NCBI GenBank assembly: GCA_003255025.1
Contig: QANY01008723.1
Location: forward strand, 124,001 to 188,000
Source: Datisca glomerata
Taxonomy: Eukaryota; Streptophyta; Magnoliopsida; Cucurbitales; Datiscaceae
DNA length: 64,000 nucleotides
Reading direction: 5' to 3'
This document shows, one piece after another, positions 1 through 11,089 of this stretch. Position numbers and translations under genes: made by a program. The number at the start of each line of letters is the position of its first letter. The first letter of the stretch is position 1. The notes under the pieces are model-generated. The model was not told the origin of the DNA. It ran no database searches and saw only the letters and a program-made list of their open reading frames with translations.

Positions 1-700
1 GGAGATTAATACCATTAAGTCTGAAATTCAGCAGCTAAAAACTGCTAATCAAATCATTTTCCAGGATCTTTATTTCCTCAAACAGTGCACTACCAAAGGT
101 AAGACTCATTTAGAGGAACCTAAGACTTCTTCACCCCCCGAATATTGTTACAGAAACCACGACTAAGGATGATAATCCTTATTTATTTCTTCTGAACCAT
201 GTTACTTTCCAGAAGTGGTATACTAAAATTACTTTAGTTATCAAACCAGATTTCACAATTAAAGATGTCATTGTCTTAATTGATAGTGGTGCTGATATGA
301 ACTGCATTCATAAAGGATGAACTATTATGAAATATTTTCAGAAAACCATTCAATCTCTTACTAGTGCTAGTGGTAACTCTATGCGTATTTGGAATAAAGT
401 ACCTGAAGCACTTATTTATAAAAAATGTATTTTTTATCTGCATCATTTGTTTTAATGGAAAACATGACACAAAACATAATTCTAGGTAATCCTTTTTTAA
501 ATTCTATTATGCCTATTACAGGAATTGATACTCCAAGTCTCCATAGCACTATAGACAATATTAATATTATATTTGAATTTGTTACAAAATCCTATACTAA
601 AGAATTAGATTTGATAAAACATCTAATTCAAAATGAAAATAACCAGTTGAATTTTATACAGAAAGAAATTCAATTTCTTACTATGGATCAACATATATAG
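1..700 (+). pseudogene. EPRV E: spacer and aspartic protease region (broken)
   Basis: A lysine/glutamine-rich stretch opens the window, then after a frameshift near 140 comes a retroviral-type aspartic protease domain that would process the viral polyprotein. The active-site motif DSGAD is intact at 282-296 and is followed by an asparagine/cysteine context typical of plant pararetroviruses. A TGA at about 318 cuts the frame. The C-terminal protease signature ILGNPFL is readable in the open segment 425-700. The remaining tail of that segment is lysine- and glutamine-rich, as is usual between protease and RT. With at least one frameshift and one stop it cannot make a working protein. Confidence 0.75.
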
Positions 701-779
701 CAAACAACCCTATAGAATAAGATAAAAACAATTATGTAGGAGTTTGAAACAGAGATTTGTAGTGACATCCCGAATGCTT

Positions 780-1653
780 TTTGGAATAGAAAGAAACATA
801 TCATATATCTAATAATCAAGAATTTGATGAAAGAAATCTTCCTACGAAAGAATATTTAGAAATATGTAAAACTGAAATTGAATCCCTTTTACAGAAAATA
901 TTAATTAGACCCAGTAAATCTCCTTGGAGTTGTACTACTTTCTATGTTAATAAAAATGTTGAAATGGAAAGAGGATCACCTAGGTTAGTGATCAATTATA
1001 AACCTCTTAATGATGCTTTACAATGGATAAGGTATCCTATACCAAATAAGAAAGATTTTTTAGACCGACTTCATGATTCCATAGTCTTTTCTAAATTTGA
1101 TTTAAAATATGGATTTTGGCAAATACAGATAGCTGAACAAGATAGATATAAAACTGCTTTTACTGTACCTTTTGGCCATTGCGAATGGAATATCTTACCA
1201 TTCGGAGTTAAGAATGGTCATTCAGAATTCCAGCATATAATGAATGATGTATTCAATTCTTATGCTGAATTTATTATTTGTTATATTGATGATGTCTTAA
1301 TAATTTCATCCTCTATAGACCAACATATCAAACACTTGAATATTTTCGAGCATGTTATTATCCGCAATGGTTTGGTTGTTTCTACTACCAAAATGAAAAT
1401 AATTCAAACCGCAGTAAGATATTTTGGTCATAATATTTCCAATGGAACTATCATTCCCATTGACCGTAGCATTGAATTTGCTTCAAAATTTTCAGATGAA
1501 ATTAAAGGAAAAACTCAATTACAGAGATTTTTTGGTAGTCTTAATTATATTAGAGACTTTTATCCACAGTTATCAGATGATATTTCAATCTTCTACACCA
1601 GGCTCAAAAAGAATCATTCACCTTTGTCAACAGAACATACACTAGCAGTTTAA
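780..1653 (+). pseudogene. EPRV E: reverse transcriptase domain with intact YIDD
   Basis: Reverse transcriptase of the Caulimoviridae/Ty3 superfamily, which copies pregenomic RNA to DNA. The open part is 964-1653 (229 residues) and contains the expected blocks in order: LVINYKPLN, a SKFDLKYGFWQI block with the first catalytic Asp, LPFGVKN, and the catalytic box CYIDDVLI with YIDD at 1282-1293. The later thumb/connection part follows. Sequence upstream of 964 continues the domain in a disturbed frame. The retained YIDD matters because the three neighbouring copies have lost both aspartates of this box. The stop at 1651-1653 separates it from RNase H remnants. Confidence 0.88.
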
Positions 1654-1659
1654 AAGATA

Positions 1660-2176
1660 AAAGAAAAAAATCAAACATTTGTATTGTTTATCTTTACCGA
1701 ATCCCCAATGGGAAAAGATTGTTGAAACTGACGCTTCTAATAAGGGATATGGTGGGATTCTTAAATAATTTATTCCAATAATCAGAAAGAAGAATTCTTA
1801 AGATTCACTTTTAGAGTTTGGAAAGGACCAGCATTAGCTTACATTTCAAACTACATGATGGCCAACAAATACAGGTTTTCTCTACTATTCAAAAAAATTG
1901 GATAACCACAAGTGGTCGTACTTACCAGTCTACCCATCCCTACATTTATCCTTAGAACTTGCTCCAGGGAATAGATATCAGAAACCTCTAGTCATAAATC
2001 CTTATACTGAGGTCCCTGTGAAAGCTAGTCATCAAGAAACAGTTAGAATTAAGGATATTCTCCCCTTAACCAGACATAATAATTATACCAATCTTTTTCT
2101 TCAAACTGTAGGAACCCAGTTAACCCATATTGAAGACCACATTGAACAAATACATGAAACCAAGAATTTTGGTTGA
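1660..2176 (+). pseudogene. EPRV E: RNase H start and downstream polyprotein remnant
   Basis: Around 1,683-1,767 one frame reads an RNase H opening with the motif ETDASNKGYGGIL, the usual first catalytic Asp context after a pararetroviral RT. A stop follows at once. Further on, 1898-2176 is open for 92 residues and holds a stretch with the motif NNYTNLFLQTVGTQL. Its function is not clear to me; similar Asn/Gln-rich segments occur in plant pararetrovirus polyproteins outside the enzymatic part. RNase H itself is truncated to its first motif. The assignment of RNase H is reasonable; that of the tail is weak. Confidence 0.6.
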
Positions 2177-2179
2177 GTA

Positions 2180-3080
2180 TTTTAGGCTCTACCTTTATGT
2201 ATTCTAGTAGGCCAGGTTTGTCAAATTGCCCCATTGCAGAATCCTAGTATAATTTCCTGGAAAAACTTTGTTTGGAAGGAATCTCGAAACATGTTTTGTA
2301 GATTCATAATTAATTAAGACAATTTTTTTATTTAATAAGGAAAATTGTATGATTTGTTTAGTTGCCTTAACAATGAAATAAACTTGAAATTCTGGAAATC
2401 TAATTTTTGATTGAAACAATTTGATTCTTTTTATAAAGATAACTAAAATATTTTGTTTTATTATCTTGGCAAATAATTCAAAATATTTCCAGTATTATTT
2501 TTCATATTTAAAGGAAATATTATTAATGTAAACAATCAAGAAATTCAACCAGTATTGTTTACTAAGAATGCAGTCAATTAAGAATTTATTAAAGAATTCA
2601 ATAATTATATTCTAAAATTTACTTGGAGCAAATTTAAGATCAAATAATATTATTTTTCATTTATAATGATCAAATATAATTTTGTATTTATCTGGATTTG
2701 CCAAAGTTCAGATTTTATGTCAAACTTAAAGAATGCAACAGCTTCTCTAAATCTATTGATTAAGTCCATTTTGTTTGTTATTGTATATTTTATCCATTCC
2801 AAAACATCGTTAAGGGGCGTAATTGATTACCAAATGAATAATTCTTCGTTCAAAAATTTGATTTTGAAGAACAGGATCTTGAAGTTGTTCTTCAATCCTT
2901 TTGGATTTAAATATAGAATTCTGTTTTAAAACTTTCAACTTCTCATTATGAGAAGAAGAAAGAAATTTGAATTTAACGAGTTCATCCATAAGATAGGTAA
3001 TTATTCCACCATACTCTATTGTAAAATGATACAATAAAGAAATGAATGGTAAACCTATAATTATTTTGTAAGTCATTTTT
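2180..3080 (-). pseudogene. EPRV D: protease C-terminus, RT and start of downstream ORF (broken)
   Basis: Open pieces at 2810-3076 and 2204-2419 carry recognisable parts. The first holds the protease C-terminal signature IIGLPFI, a KFKFLSSSHNEKLK stretch and the beginning of RT. The RT palm lies between the two pieces in a frame with stops; the position of the catalytic box, 2519-2530, encodes YINN, so both aspartates are replaced. The second piece holds the RT thumb-like region. At 2180-2234 the frame reads into the downstream ORF, which in copies A and B starts MEELEDSDLSEYG or similar. It cannot make active RT. Confidence 0.72.
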
Positions 3081-3330
3081 TACTAAGACAAATAATGTTT
3101 TAAAACATACATTGTCTTGGCAAATATGAACTTTGAGTATTTCATATTTGATATGTATATGAGTACTATTGGAAGAAGATAAAGTCTCTTTTGTCTTCTT
3201 GAAGTACTTGGTAGTAGCAAGTCCTTCTTACATACAATTAAAATATGCTCCTAAGTCAACAGTGCTATTGTAGTGAAATCTTAAATAATAATTCTGACCA
3301 TTATGTGCCATTTTTTATTTTAATATGATT
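3080..3330 (-). pseudogene. EPRV D: protease N-terminus (broken)
   Basis: Minus-strand translation opens MAHNGQNYY near 3,312 and reaches a protease-like motif in which the Ser of DSGA is Leu. This matches the block that in copy A retains DSGADLNCM. An internal stop follows. Together with the loss at the RT box this copy is enzymatically dead. Confidence 0.65.
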
Positions 3331-3339
3331 AAGTATTTG

Positions 3340-3900
3340 AATGAAATTATTATTATTTTGATTGTTGATAACGGGTTCTTCAACCTCATTATCAGAAATT
3401 AGGAATTTACTAGGTTCTCCTAGCTCACTTAATTCATGGATTTTAATTAAACTCTCTATTTTTAAAAGATTTAATTCTTCTTTTAATTCTTTTATTTCCT
3501 TTTGAAGTTCTTGTGGATAACTTCTTTTTTCTTTCCTTTACACTTATTGAATTTTTATGGGTTTGTGGAAGTCTTGCGATATTGTTATTGTTAGATTTAG
3601 TATTTTCTTTTAGAATTACTTTTTTAAGCCTTTCTAGGTATTCTTGATTTTTTATTTTGCTAATCAAATCTAGCAAGAGATTTTCTTCTTGTTCTTCATT
3701 TTTATTTAGAACACTAATCATTTGATAACAAATATCCCTACACCTGATAGAGATGTGATGATTCATTGTATGTTAATTCTCCTAAATTATCACGATCACT
3801 CTCATAGTTTTCTATTGATTCTACGATTCTAAACAATTCTTATTTATCTTCATTAGAGATTTTTAATTGATTAATTTTGTCTTGAGAAGTATTTAAAAAA
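3340..3900 (-). pseudogene. EPRV D: charged coiled-coil spacer between zinc-knuckle and protease regions
   Basis: Mainly covered by the open piece 3443-3766 (107 residues), which is very rich in Lys, Glu, Asn and Leu with heptad-like spacing and would form a coiled coil or disordered linker. The same block with similar words (for example LLLDLISKI) occurs in B at 18,385-18,600 and in A at 10,190-10,600, which fixes its place in the polyprotein. No catalytic motif is visible. Confidence 0.6.
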
Positions 3901-6733
3901 TGATCATTCTTGCCGTATTTAAACACTTAAGTTTACTTTTATTAGTAAATGTTTTATGATTCGTTCTAAGGTTTAAATGGGAGTTCTTTCTATTTTTCTG
4001 GGAAGGAGCAATAGTGGATAAAGCATATTGCTCACAAAAATTACATAATTTATATTTTGTAATTTTACTTTCTTTTTTAATTTGTTTATTGATTTTTATG
4101 TCAACCCACATTTTTAGACTTTCCTTATGTATTATTATTTCTGGTGGCAAGATTATTATAGTCTATATTACCTAGGTTATTACTAAGGACTGATCTGATT
4201 TTGTGTGTGAACAAATTGAGTAATTTATATTTTTATGCCAGTGGAAATCACTTAGGGTTGGACATCTAAGATTAGTGAATTGATCATGGATACACTAAGT
4301 AATATTACTTGGTGTTCCAACGAAGTGTTTAATTATTGTATAGAGAAGTGTATTAATAGTATCAAGCATTGTTTCCTGATCTTTTTCAATAATTGGTATT
4401 CCTTCAACATCAATCTTCACTGCTGAAAGGACGATATTTTTGGATTCTTTTGTGAGATATTTTTCCGACCAAGAATGAAGTATTTCTTAGACTAAAAGAT
4501 TGGTTACCTCATTATGAGGCAAACTATGTGTGGTAATGTAGTTGTTAGCTCCCATTGTCATGTACTGTAAATTGTTGAGAACTTCCTACACAGAAAGTCC
4601 ATCAATATTCTATTCGTACAATTTCTCTCCAGACACAGAAAATTGATTAATTAAAGAATTTTTAGAAATTTGAATATCTGGAGGAATAGGCTTTTTAGGT
4701 CATTTCCTTTCTAATTTATTAATTTCTAAACTTCTAAGTGATTCTTAAATATTATTAATGTTTGAAGATTCACTTATCGTGAATGATTAATAGGTGTATT
4801 ATGACCTATAGATTTTTAAATCTAAATTATTGTGTTGATTAACTACCTTCGATTCTTGAGGTATATGATTAATGATCTTTTCATATTTAATTTTAGATGA
4901 TTCTAAATTTTTAAATGATTTTTCAATATTATTAATGTTTGAAGATTCATTTATTGTAGATGACTCATAGGTGGACTCTAACCTATGGCTTTCTGAATCT
5001 AAACTATTGTCTTGATTGATATTTAATTCCTGATGTATTCCATCAATCTTTTTATTGGGGGAAACAATATTTAGAAATTATTTTATTTGAAATATTTATT
5101 AAATGTTTTTCTTTCAAAGTTTCATTAGATTAATGAAGATCATCAATCTTATTCTCAATTTTGTTTAATTATTTTCCTATTGTAATTAGACTTTGATTGG
5201 TGTGATTGAGTTGTTCAATTAATTTTTTATTAGGTTCTTCTTCCTTTGCAATCTTGATAGGAGAAGTAGTGATTAAAGAATTTTTATGGTTAGGGTCCTT
5301 AACAGAGGATGATTTATTAGTTTTTAAATTATTTAATGTTTCTTCAATATTTGAAGATTCATTAATTATGGAAGATTCATAGGTGAATTCTAACCTATGA
5401 ATATCTAATTCTTAGATACTGTCATGGTCAGTAACCTTGACATATGATTTAATTCTAAATCATTGGATGGTTTCTCAATTCTATTTGAAGGTTCATCGAT
5501 TGTGGATGATTCATAGGATTCTGACCTACATGATTCTTCAATTTTATTATTGGAAGAATTATGAATTATGTATGGCTCATAGGTAGATTCTAACCTATGA
5601 CTATCTGATTCTAAGACATTTTCTCTTAAAGATTTTAACCTTCTAAGTATTTCATCATAAGGAGTTTTCTCATAATAAATTTGGAAAGGTTCAATGAAAT
5701 CTTTTTTAGGTTGAGAATTTTCTTGATTAATTAAGACTTTTTCAGGTGGTGGATGACTAACAGTTATCACACTAGAGTCTTCCTTGACCCATTTAGATTT
5801 AGAATTTACTTTAATATTTTTCTCATAAATATCTTCGATATAATCAAGGAAAAATATGTTAACTTTGTATTTTTGCATGAATGTCTTCCATTCAGCAAGT
5901 ATGATTTTCCTTTGATCCATATTATATGAATCTCTGAACTTATTACGTTTATTAAGATTGGCTGAGTCATTATTCTGTTGATTTATAATTGGCCAATCTG
6001 GTTCGTATTCTTGGTTTAGGGTATCTGGATTCAAATTTTTAGAATTTCTTAATTCTTGTTCTAATTTTTGAATTCTAAAATTAATAGATGATTTAAGATA
6101 GGAACTCCTAGAGGTACTAAACTGGCTATACTTCCTAGTTTGAGAATTAAAAGATTGGTAATTAATTTTATTAGATTGTTTATTATTAAGGTTTGTCTCA
6201 CTATCTTGGAAACTTATTTTTTTAGGTTCTAGACCTTTCATTTTTAAATTTTTTAATTCTTGCTCTATTCGAATCCTAAAATCTTGATCATTACTAATGA
6301 ATGATCTAGAAAAGGAACTTCTAGACTTACTAATCTTAGAACTGGAAGACTGTTAAGTAATATTCTCAGTAAGTTTTTTAGTTTCATTAGATGAAAGTAT
6401 TTTTTTTCTTGCCCTTTTCCTAGGAACATGTATTTTTCCAATTATTTTTTCATGATGTTGAGGCTTGAAGGAAGCATAAGACCATTTTGATTTGTATATT
6501 TCTTTATTGAGGATTTTAAGTATATTCCATACCTTATGATATTTTTTATCATCTGAAAAGTATTGAAAGTGTTCTTCACTATGATCTACTTGATCATCTG
6601 GAAGATATTAAAAACTATTATCTACTTTATCATCTGTATAGTAATTAAAGTGTTCTTCACTAATTATGTCAGGTATTGCACTTATTGTAGACCTATCATT
6701 ACTAGAAGAATTACTTCTATATAATCTACTCAT
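3893..6733 (-). pseudogene. EPRV D: N-terminal polyprotein and coat-protein-type region
   Basis: The frame starts at an ATG whose complement is at 6731-6733 (MSRLYRSNSSSNDRS) and runs leftward with many stops. The longest open piece, 5405-6241 (278 residues), contains NMDQRKIILAEWKTFMQKYK followed by a conserved LDYIEDIYEKNIK block and the phrase HPPPEKVLINQENSQPKKDF; these recur in copies A, B and C. The middle (about 4,150-5,400) carries Ser/Glu-rich, repetitive acidic sequence. The piece 3893-4150 is the end of the capsid-like region. The zinc knuckle present in A has lost its cysteines here. Coat protein is inferred from position upstream of a zinc knuckle and protease. Confidence 0.6.
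4940..5640 (-). repeat. Internal repeats in EPRV D coat region
   Basis: Several short variants of one sentence recur, reading on the plus strand roughly as GAAGATTCATTNATTGTGGA then a GATTCATAGGTGGATTCTAA block then CCTATG, near 4,940-4,990, 5,350-5,400, 5,480-5,530 and 5,560-5,600. They encode the repeated protein phrase SHRLESTYESSTI followed by EPSN or similar. The same repetition is present in copies B (about 19,840-20,720) and C (about 23,310-23,600), so it is an ancestral feature of this virus lineage. Confidence 0.6.
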
Positions 6734-7158
6734 GGCTCAACTAACTAAATTACTCTTATGATTGAAAATTTCATACTGTATTTTGATTATTAATCTGCTG
6801 TGGTGACTTCTACAACCTCCTATTAGGCTTCACTCTTTTCCCTTCCACCTCTACAACCACCCTACCCTCAGGATTTACGTATGTAAGAGGTCTTACCTAG
6901 GTCCCTAAAGCTAACCAAATAGAAATTGATATCTCAGCCTCTGATAAACAGATTCACAGATTAAATAAACAAATAATACAGAGAAATAATCAATTTTAAG
7001 AATAATCAGCCACTTGGGCTGGGAGTGAGATTATGCAAAAAGCAATTATTCATGTAAGAAATTGAGGAACAATAATAACAATAACTAGCCATAATAGGTG
7101 GTAAATAGTTTAATTATGCAAAAATTGAAGTAAACAGTAATTATCCCCCACTAGGTTT
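6734..7158 (-). other. EPRV D leader
   Basis: Between the PBS and the polyprotein ATG lies about 420 bp with no coding frame, as in other pararetroviruses, where the pregenomic RNA leader is non-coding. It matches the leader of copy B (about 21,665-22,085), including a GGTGACTTCTACAACCTCC stretch near 6,800. Confidence 0.55.
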
Positions 7159-7210
7159 GACTCTAATACCAAAAGATACGGAATCAACAGTAATTTAGGC
7201 TTTGATACCA
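7159..7210 (-). promoter_or_regulatory. Two tRNA-Met primer-binding-site-like motifs 39 bp apart
   Basis: On the minus strand 7159-7171 reads TGGTATTAGAGTC and 7198-7210 reads TGGTATCAAAGCC, both close to the TGGTATCAGAGCC complement of initiator tRNA-Met used by plant pararetroviruses for minus-strand priming. The second lies at the junction to the next fragment and is probably left from a neighbouring genome unit. Confidence 0.65.
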
Positions 7211-7408
7211 AAATCCAAATTGAAGAAAAAATTAATCCAAAAAATACTTCTCCTTTGAGAAGACAATAATGAATCTAACTAAATCATCTACAGAGCCAAG
7301 TCACCAAATTAAACCAAAAAGATCAGTCATCCAAAAAGGTTACTCCTCAGCAATTGAATGACCTCCTCTATCCAGAAAGGTTACTCCCCATCATGTTTAT
7401 CTTCTTGT
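7211..7408 (+). pseudogene. EPRV polyprotein 3' end fragment between copies D and A
   Basis: About 180 bp resembles the last coding part of copy A (about 13,290-13,460), including an AATTAAACCAAAAA word and Lys/Gln-rich codons, in plus orientation. The promoter that should follow is missing, and the sequence jumps to the PBS-proximal leader at 7,409. I read it as the remains of a deleted plus-strand genome unit placed in tandem before A. Confidence 0.5.
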
Positions 7409-7463
7409 ATCTTTATACCCCCTCTCTAAATACTTTAAATTATACTGTTGATTCCACGCCTTT

Positions 7464-7476
7464 TGGTATCAGAACC
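7464..7476 (+). promoter_or_regulatory. tRNA-Met primer-binding site, EPRV A (left)
   Basis: TGGTATCAGAACC differs at one base from the 13-nt complement of plant initiator tRNA-Met that primes reverse transcription in pararetroviruses. It is preceded by the same CCTTTT word as the right-hand copy at 14,316. Confidence 0.8.
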
Positions 7477-7619
7477 AAACCTGGTGGGGATAATACTGTT
7501 CATTTACTATTTCTAGCAGATCCCCATAATTTAAAATCATTAACTTTAAATATTAAACTAGTGGTTACCAAGTCCTAGAAGGCACCCAACCTCTAGCTTT
7601 AATCTTTAGAATTCATTAC

Positions 7620-9040
7620 AAAATTACCAAAATAAATATGAATTTTCAAGCCCTCAATAGAAGTCTAAAGAATTAAACCCTATTGATCCAATCTAACCAA
7701 ACTAATGCCAATATTAGAGTTCCTAAAAGAATTAGGTCGTATGAGATTAATTTGCCTCCAAATTGGCTTTTAACCAATGAAAGTCAACCTACTCCAATTC
7801 GGAGACCAATTGAAGATGGATGGTACTGTTAAAATTAACTTTCAACCATCTTCTAGTTCTAGTCCACAAATTAGGGAGTATAGCCAGTCTAGTACTCATA
7901 GGAATTCCTTTTCTAGATCATCCATTAATAATGATCAAGATCTTAGGATTCAATAATTAAAACAAGAACTAAAAAATTAAAAATTAAAAATTTAAGACTT
8001 AAAAGCATATCCACAAGTTGTCAAGTTAGTCATTCAGTCTTTGATAATAAGTCTGAATAATCTGATGAAGTTGAATCCCCCACTGAATCATATTTTCAAG
8101 GAAACCTTTATCCTATTAATCCTCAACTCTTAGTCATGAATATAGGAACCGTAAGTCAAGAATATAAAACAAATTGGGAAGGTCTAACCCAACACGATGA
8201 CGACCCAGCCAATCTAGATAGACGTAATAGGTTCAGAAATTCATATAATATGGATCAAAGGAAAATCATATTTTCTGAATGGAATGCATTCATGTAGGAA
8301 TTTAGATTTGATATATTTTTCCTTGATTATATTGAAGATATTTATGAGAAAAATATCAAAGTAATTTCAAAATATAAATGGGTTAAGGAAGACTTCAGTG
8401 TAGTGTCTTCCAGTCATCCTCCTCCTGAAAAAATTATGATTAATCATAAAATTCTTTAATCACTGCTTCTCCTTTCAAAATTGAAAAGGAAGAAGAACCA
8501 AACAAAAAAGTAGTTGAACAACTCAATTATACTAATCAGAGTCTAATTATAATAGGTAAATAATTAGACAAAATTGAGAATAAGGTTGATATTCTTGACC
8601 CAAAATCTAATGAAACTCTAAAAGATAAACCACTAATAAATCTTTCAGATAAATTCACTTTAAAAATTATTCCAATTAATAAAAAACATTTGATAAAATG
8701 ATTCATGAATATAAGAATAAATTTATTAAGTCGTCTTCTTCTGTTAAGATTGTTAACCAAGACAGTAGTTCATAATTTGAAACTTAGCCTAAAAAAATTG
8801 GTGAAATATTTCAAGAATTGAAAGTAATTAACCAAGACAATAATTCAGATTCAGAAAGTCATAGGTCAGAATCAACCTATGAATCATTTACAATAAGTGA
8901 ATTTTAAAATATTAACAATATTGGAAAAACATTTAAGAATTTAGAAATTAATAAATGAGGAAGAAAATGGCATAAGAAACCCATGCCTCCTGCATTCAAA
9001 TTACTGAATATTCTCTTGTTAATCAATTTTCTAATTTTGC
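7620..9040 (+). pseudogene. EPRV A: N-terminal and coat-protein-type region (broken)
   Basis: Starts near an ATG at about 7,648 and reads with frequent stops. An early segment holds SYEINLPPNWLLTNESQPTP, which I did not find in D or B. Later segments have Ser/Arg-rich sequence, the conserved MDQRKIIFSEWNAFM-like block near 8,250 and LDYIEDIYEKNIK near 8,320-8,360, shared with D, B and C. Function as structural protein is inferred from position. It also carries the repeated SHRSESTYES-type phrase near 8,860. Stops are spread throughout, so it is an old pseudogene. Confidence 0.6.
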
Positions 9041-9990
9041 AGGAAAAATATATGAATGGAACATTGATGGACTTTCTGAACAGGAAGTTCTCAATAAATT
9101 ATAACACATGGCAATGGTAGCTAACAATTACATTACCACTCATAATTTACTTCATGAAGAAGTCATAATTTTCTAGTCACAGGATTCACAGGAATGCTCC
9201 ATTCCTGGTGGGAAAAACATCTCATAGAAAAATCTAAAATTGCAATTCTTTCAGCAATAAAGATTAGTATTGAAGGAAACCCAATTATTGGAGAAAATTA
9301 AGAAACAATACCTGACGGAATTAATACACTCATTTATACAATAATTGAACACTTCATTGGTACGCCAAGTAATATCACTTCACGTATTCATGATCAATTA
9401 ACCAATCTAAGGTGTCCAACCTTAAGTGATTTTAATTTGTATAAAAATATATTCGTATCCAGAGTTATGTCAATGGATGATAGTAATCAACCCTTTTGAA
9501 AAAAAAAATTATTAATGGATTACCCAATTTATTTTCACACAAAATAAAAACAGTCCTTAGTAATGACTTAGGTAATATAGACTATGATAGTCTAACCTGT
9601 GGAACAATAATCAAGGAAGGATTTGAAAATGTGCGTTGATATGAAAATCAATAAACAAATTAAAAAAGAAAGTAAACTGCTAAATATGAGTTAGGTAATT
9701 TTTGTGAGTAATATGGTTTACCCTCTATTGGCCCTTCTCAGAAAAATAGAAAAAATTTCTAGCTAAGCCTTAGAAGGTCTCATAAACCTCATAGGAAGAA
9801 TTATCATAAAAATAGAAATAAAAATTTTGATCAATCTTTCTCAAAGAATAAAAATTTTGATAAACGATTCTCTAAGAATAAAAATTATTCTAGGAAAAAG
9901 TTTACTAACAAATTTGATAAAAGAAATATTACTTGTTTCAAATGTTGCCAAAAATGTCATCTTTCTAACATCTGTCAAGTTAAGAATACA
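9040..9990 (+). pseudogene. EPRV A: capsid core and CCHC zinc knuckle (broken)
   Basis: The segment near 9,310-9,480 encodes a capsid-like block (for example IEHFIGTPSNIT) seen also in B at 19,175-19,438. It leads into a Lys/Asn-rich basic stretch and then, at about 9,929-9,972, a canonical CCHC zinc knuckle reading CFKCCQKCHLSNIC (C-X2-C-X4-H-X4-C). In pararetroviruses this lies at the C-terminus of coat protein and binds RNA. All four metal ligands are present here; in B and D most are lost. The surrounding frame is broken. Confidence 0.72.
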
Positions 9991-10119
9991 ATTAATCAAT
10001 TACAAATTTCTAAATAAGATAAACATGAATCGTATAGAATCTTAGAAACAATAAATTATTATGAAAGTAATATTGAAGATTTAGGAGAATATGAAACCTC
10101 TGAATCCTCTGAAACTGAA

Positions 10120-10640
10120 TTCTCAAGTTCTAACAGTTCTCCTAACATCACTATATGGTGTAGGGATAGTTGTTGTAAAAATATTAATGAATGAAGAACA
10201 AGAAACCCTCTTGTTAGATTTAATTAACAAAATTAAAAATCCAGAATTAAAATAGGAATACCTTGAAATACTTAAAAAGATAATTCTAAAGAAAGAAAAT
10301 ACTAAGTCTAATAACAACAATACTGCAAGCATTTCACAGCCCTTGAACAATTCAATAGGGTAAAAGGAAAGAAAAGGAAGTCACCATACAAAAACTTCAA
10401 AAAGAAATTAAAAATATGAAAATAGAAATAAAAGAATTAAGAAATTCTAATACAGAAATAAAATAAGAATTAAAGCATTTAAAAATAAAAAAATTAATTA
10501 ACAAACAAGAATATAGTGAACTAGGAGAACCTAATAAATTACTAATTCCTGATAATGAAGAACCCATTACTAACAATCAAGATGATGAAAACGTCATCCA
10601 AATTCTTAATCGTTTCAAAATTAAAAAATGACACATAATG
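10120..10640 (+). pseudogene. EPRV A: charged coiled-coil linker
   Basis: Lys/Glu/Ile/Asn-rich sequence with heptad-like hydrophobics, including EIKELRNSNTEIK-like words, between the knuckle and the protease. It corresponds to 3,340-3,900 in D and 18,200-18,660 in B. The frame shifts and has internal stops. No enzymatic motif is visible. Confidence 0.55.
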
Positions 10641-11070
10641 GTTAGAATAATCATTCAAGATTTTGATTTTACAACAATGACTTAGTTGATTCAGGAGCAG
10701 ACTTGAATTGTATGCAGGAAGGACTAGTCCCTCCTAAGTGCTTCAAGAAGACAAACAAATATTTGTCTTCTGCAAATGGTTCTCATATGCATATCAAATG
10801 TGAAATACTCAAACATCATTTCCTTAGTAAAAAATATGACTGATAAAATTATTTTAGGTTTACCATTCATTTTGTTGTTGTATCATTTTACAACAAAGTA
10901 TGATGAGATAATTACTTATCATTTGGATGAACCTGTTAAATTCAAATTTCTTTCTTTTTCTCACAATGAGAAATTAAAATCTCTGAAACAAAATTATGTT
11001 TTCAATGCCATAAATTCAATTTCTTGTAAAGATATACAATTATGTCAGAAAGCAATAAAACAGCTTTAGA
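10640..11070 (+). pseudogene. EPRV A: aspartic protease
   Basis: A frame reads LVDSGADLNCMQEG with DSGA at 10688-10699, the retropepsin active site. The downstream half is in another frame, open at 10776-11069, with the C-terminal signature IILGLPFI and the KFKFLSFSHNEKLKSLKQN stretch. So the active site is intact while the domain is split by a frameshift. Copies B (DSEV) and D (DLGA) have lost the motif, which makes A the best preserved protease of the group. Confidence 0.75.
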
Positions 11071-11089
11071 ATAAAATATTTGAACAAAG

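Larger units (their letters stand above)
1..2165 (+). mobile_element. Endogenous pararetrovirus fragment E (Caulimoviridae-like), plus strand
   Basis: Part of an integrated plant pararetrovirus running from just upstream of the protease through reverse transcriptase, the start of RNase H and a downstream region. The order protease-RT-RNase H, the protein style and the absence of LTRs point to Caulimoviridae; I cannot fix the genus (petuvirus-, solendovirus- or florendovirus-like are all possible). The frame is broken by several stops and frameshifts. The part after about 1,800 does not resemble the matching part of the neighbouring copies A, B and D, so this looks like a different lineage. 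It ends where minus-strand copy D begins, near 2,165. Identification as an EPRV is firm; its 5' limit lies outside the window. Confidence 0.85.
2165..7210 (-). mobile_element. EPRV copy D, minus strand
   Basis: A minus-strand pararetrovirus copy of the same family as A and B. Reading from right to left: PBS-like sites (7159-7210), leader, polyprotein start ATG at 6733, coat-protein-type region (about 6,700-3,900), coiled-coil spacer, protease (about 3,330-2,810), RT (about 2,930-2,240) and the first residues of the downstream ORF (about 2,234-2,180), where it is truncated against fragment E. All frames are broken. The protease motif reads D-L-G-A instead of DSGA (near 3,260) and the RT box reads YINN instead of YIDD (2519-2530). 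Confidence 0.82.

Noticed and set aside
7354..7578. 74-residue frame over the EPRV A PBS
   Set aside because: It covers the non-coding terminal repeat and PBS; no similarity to polyprotein parts.
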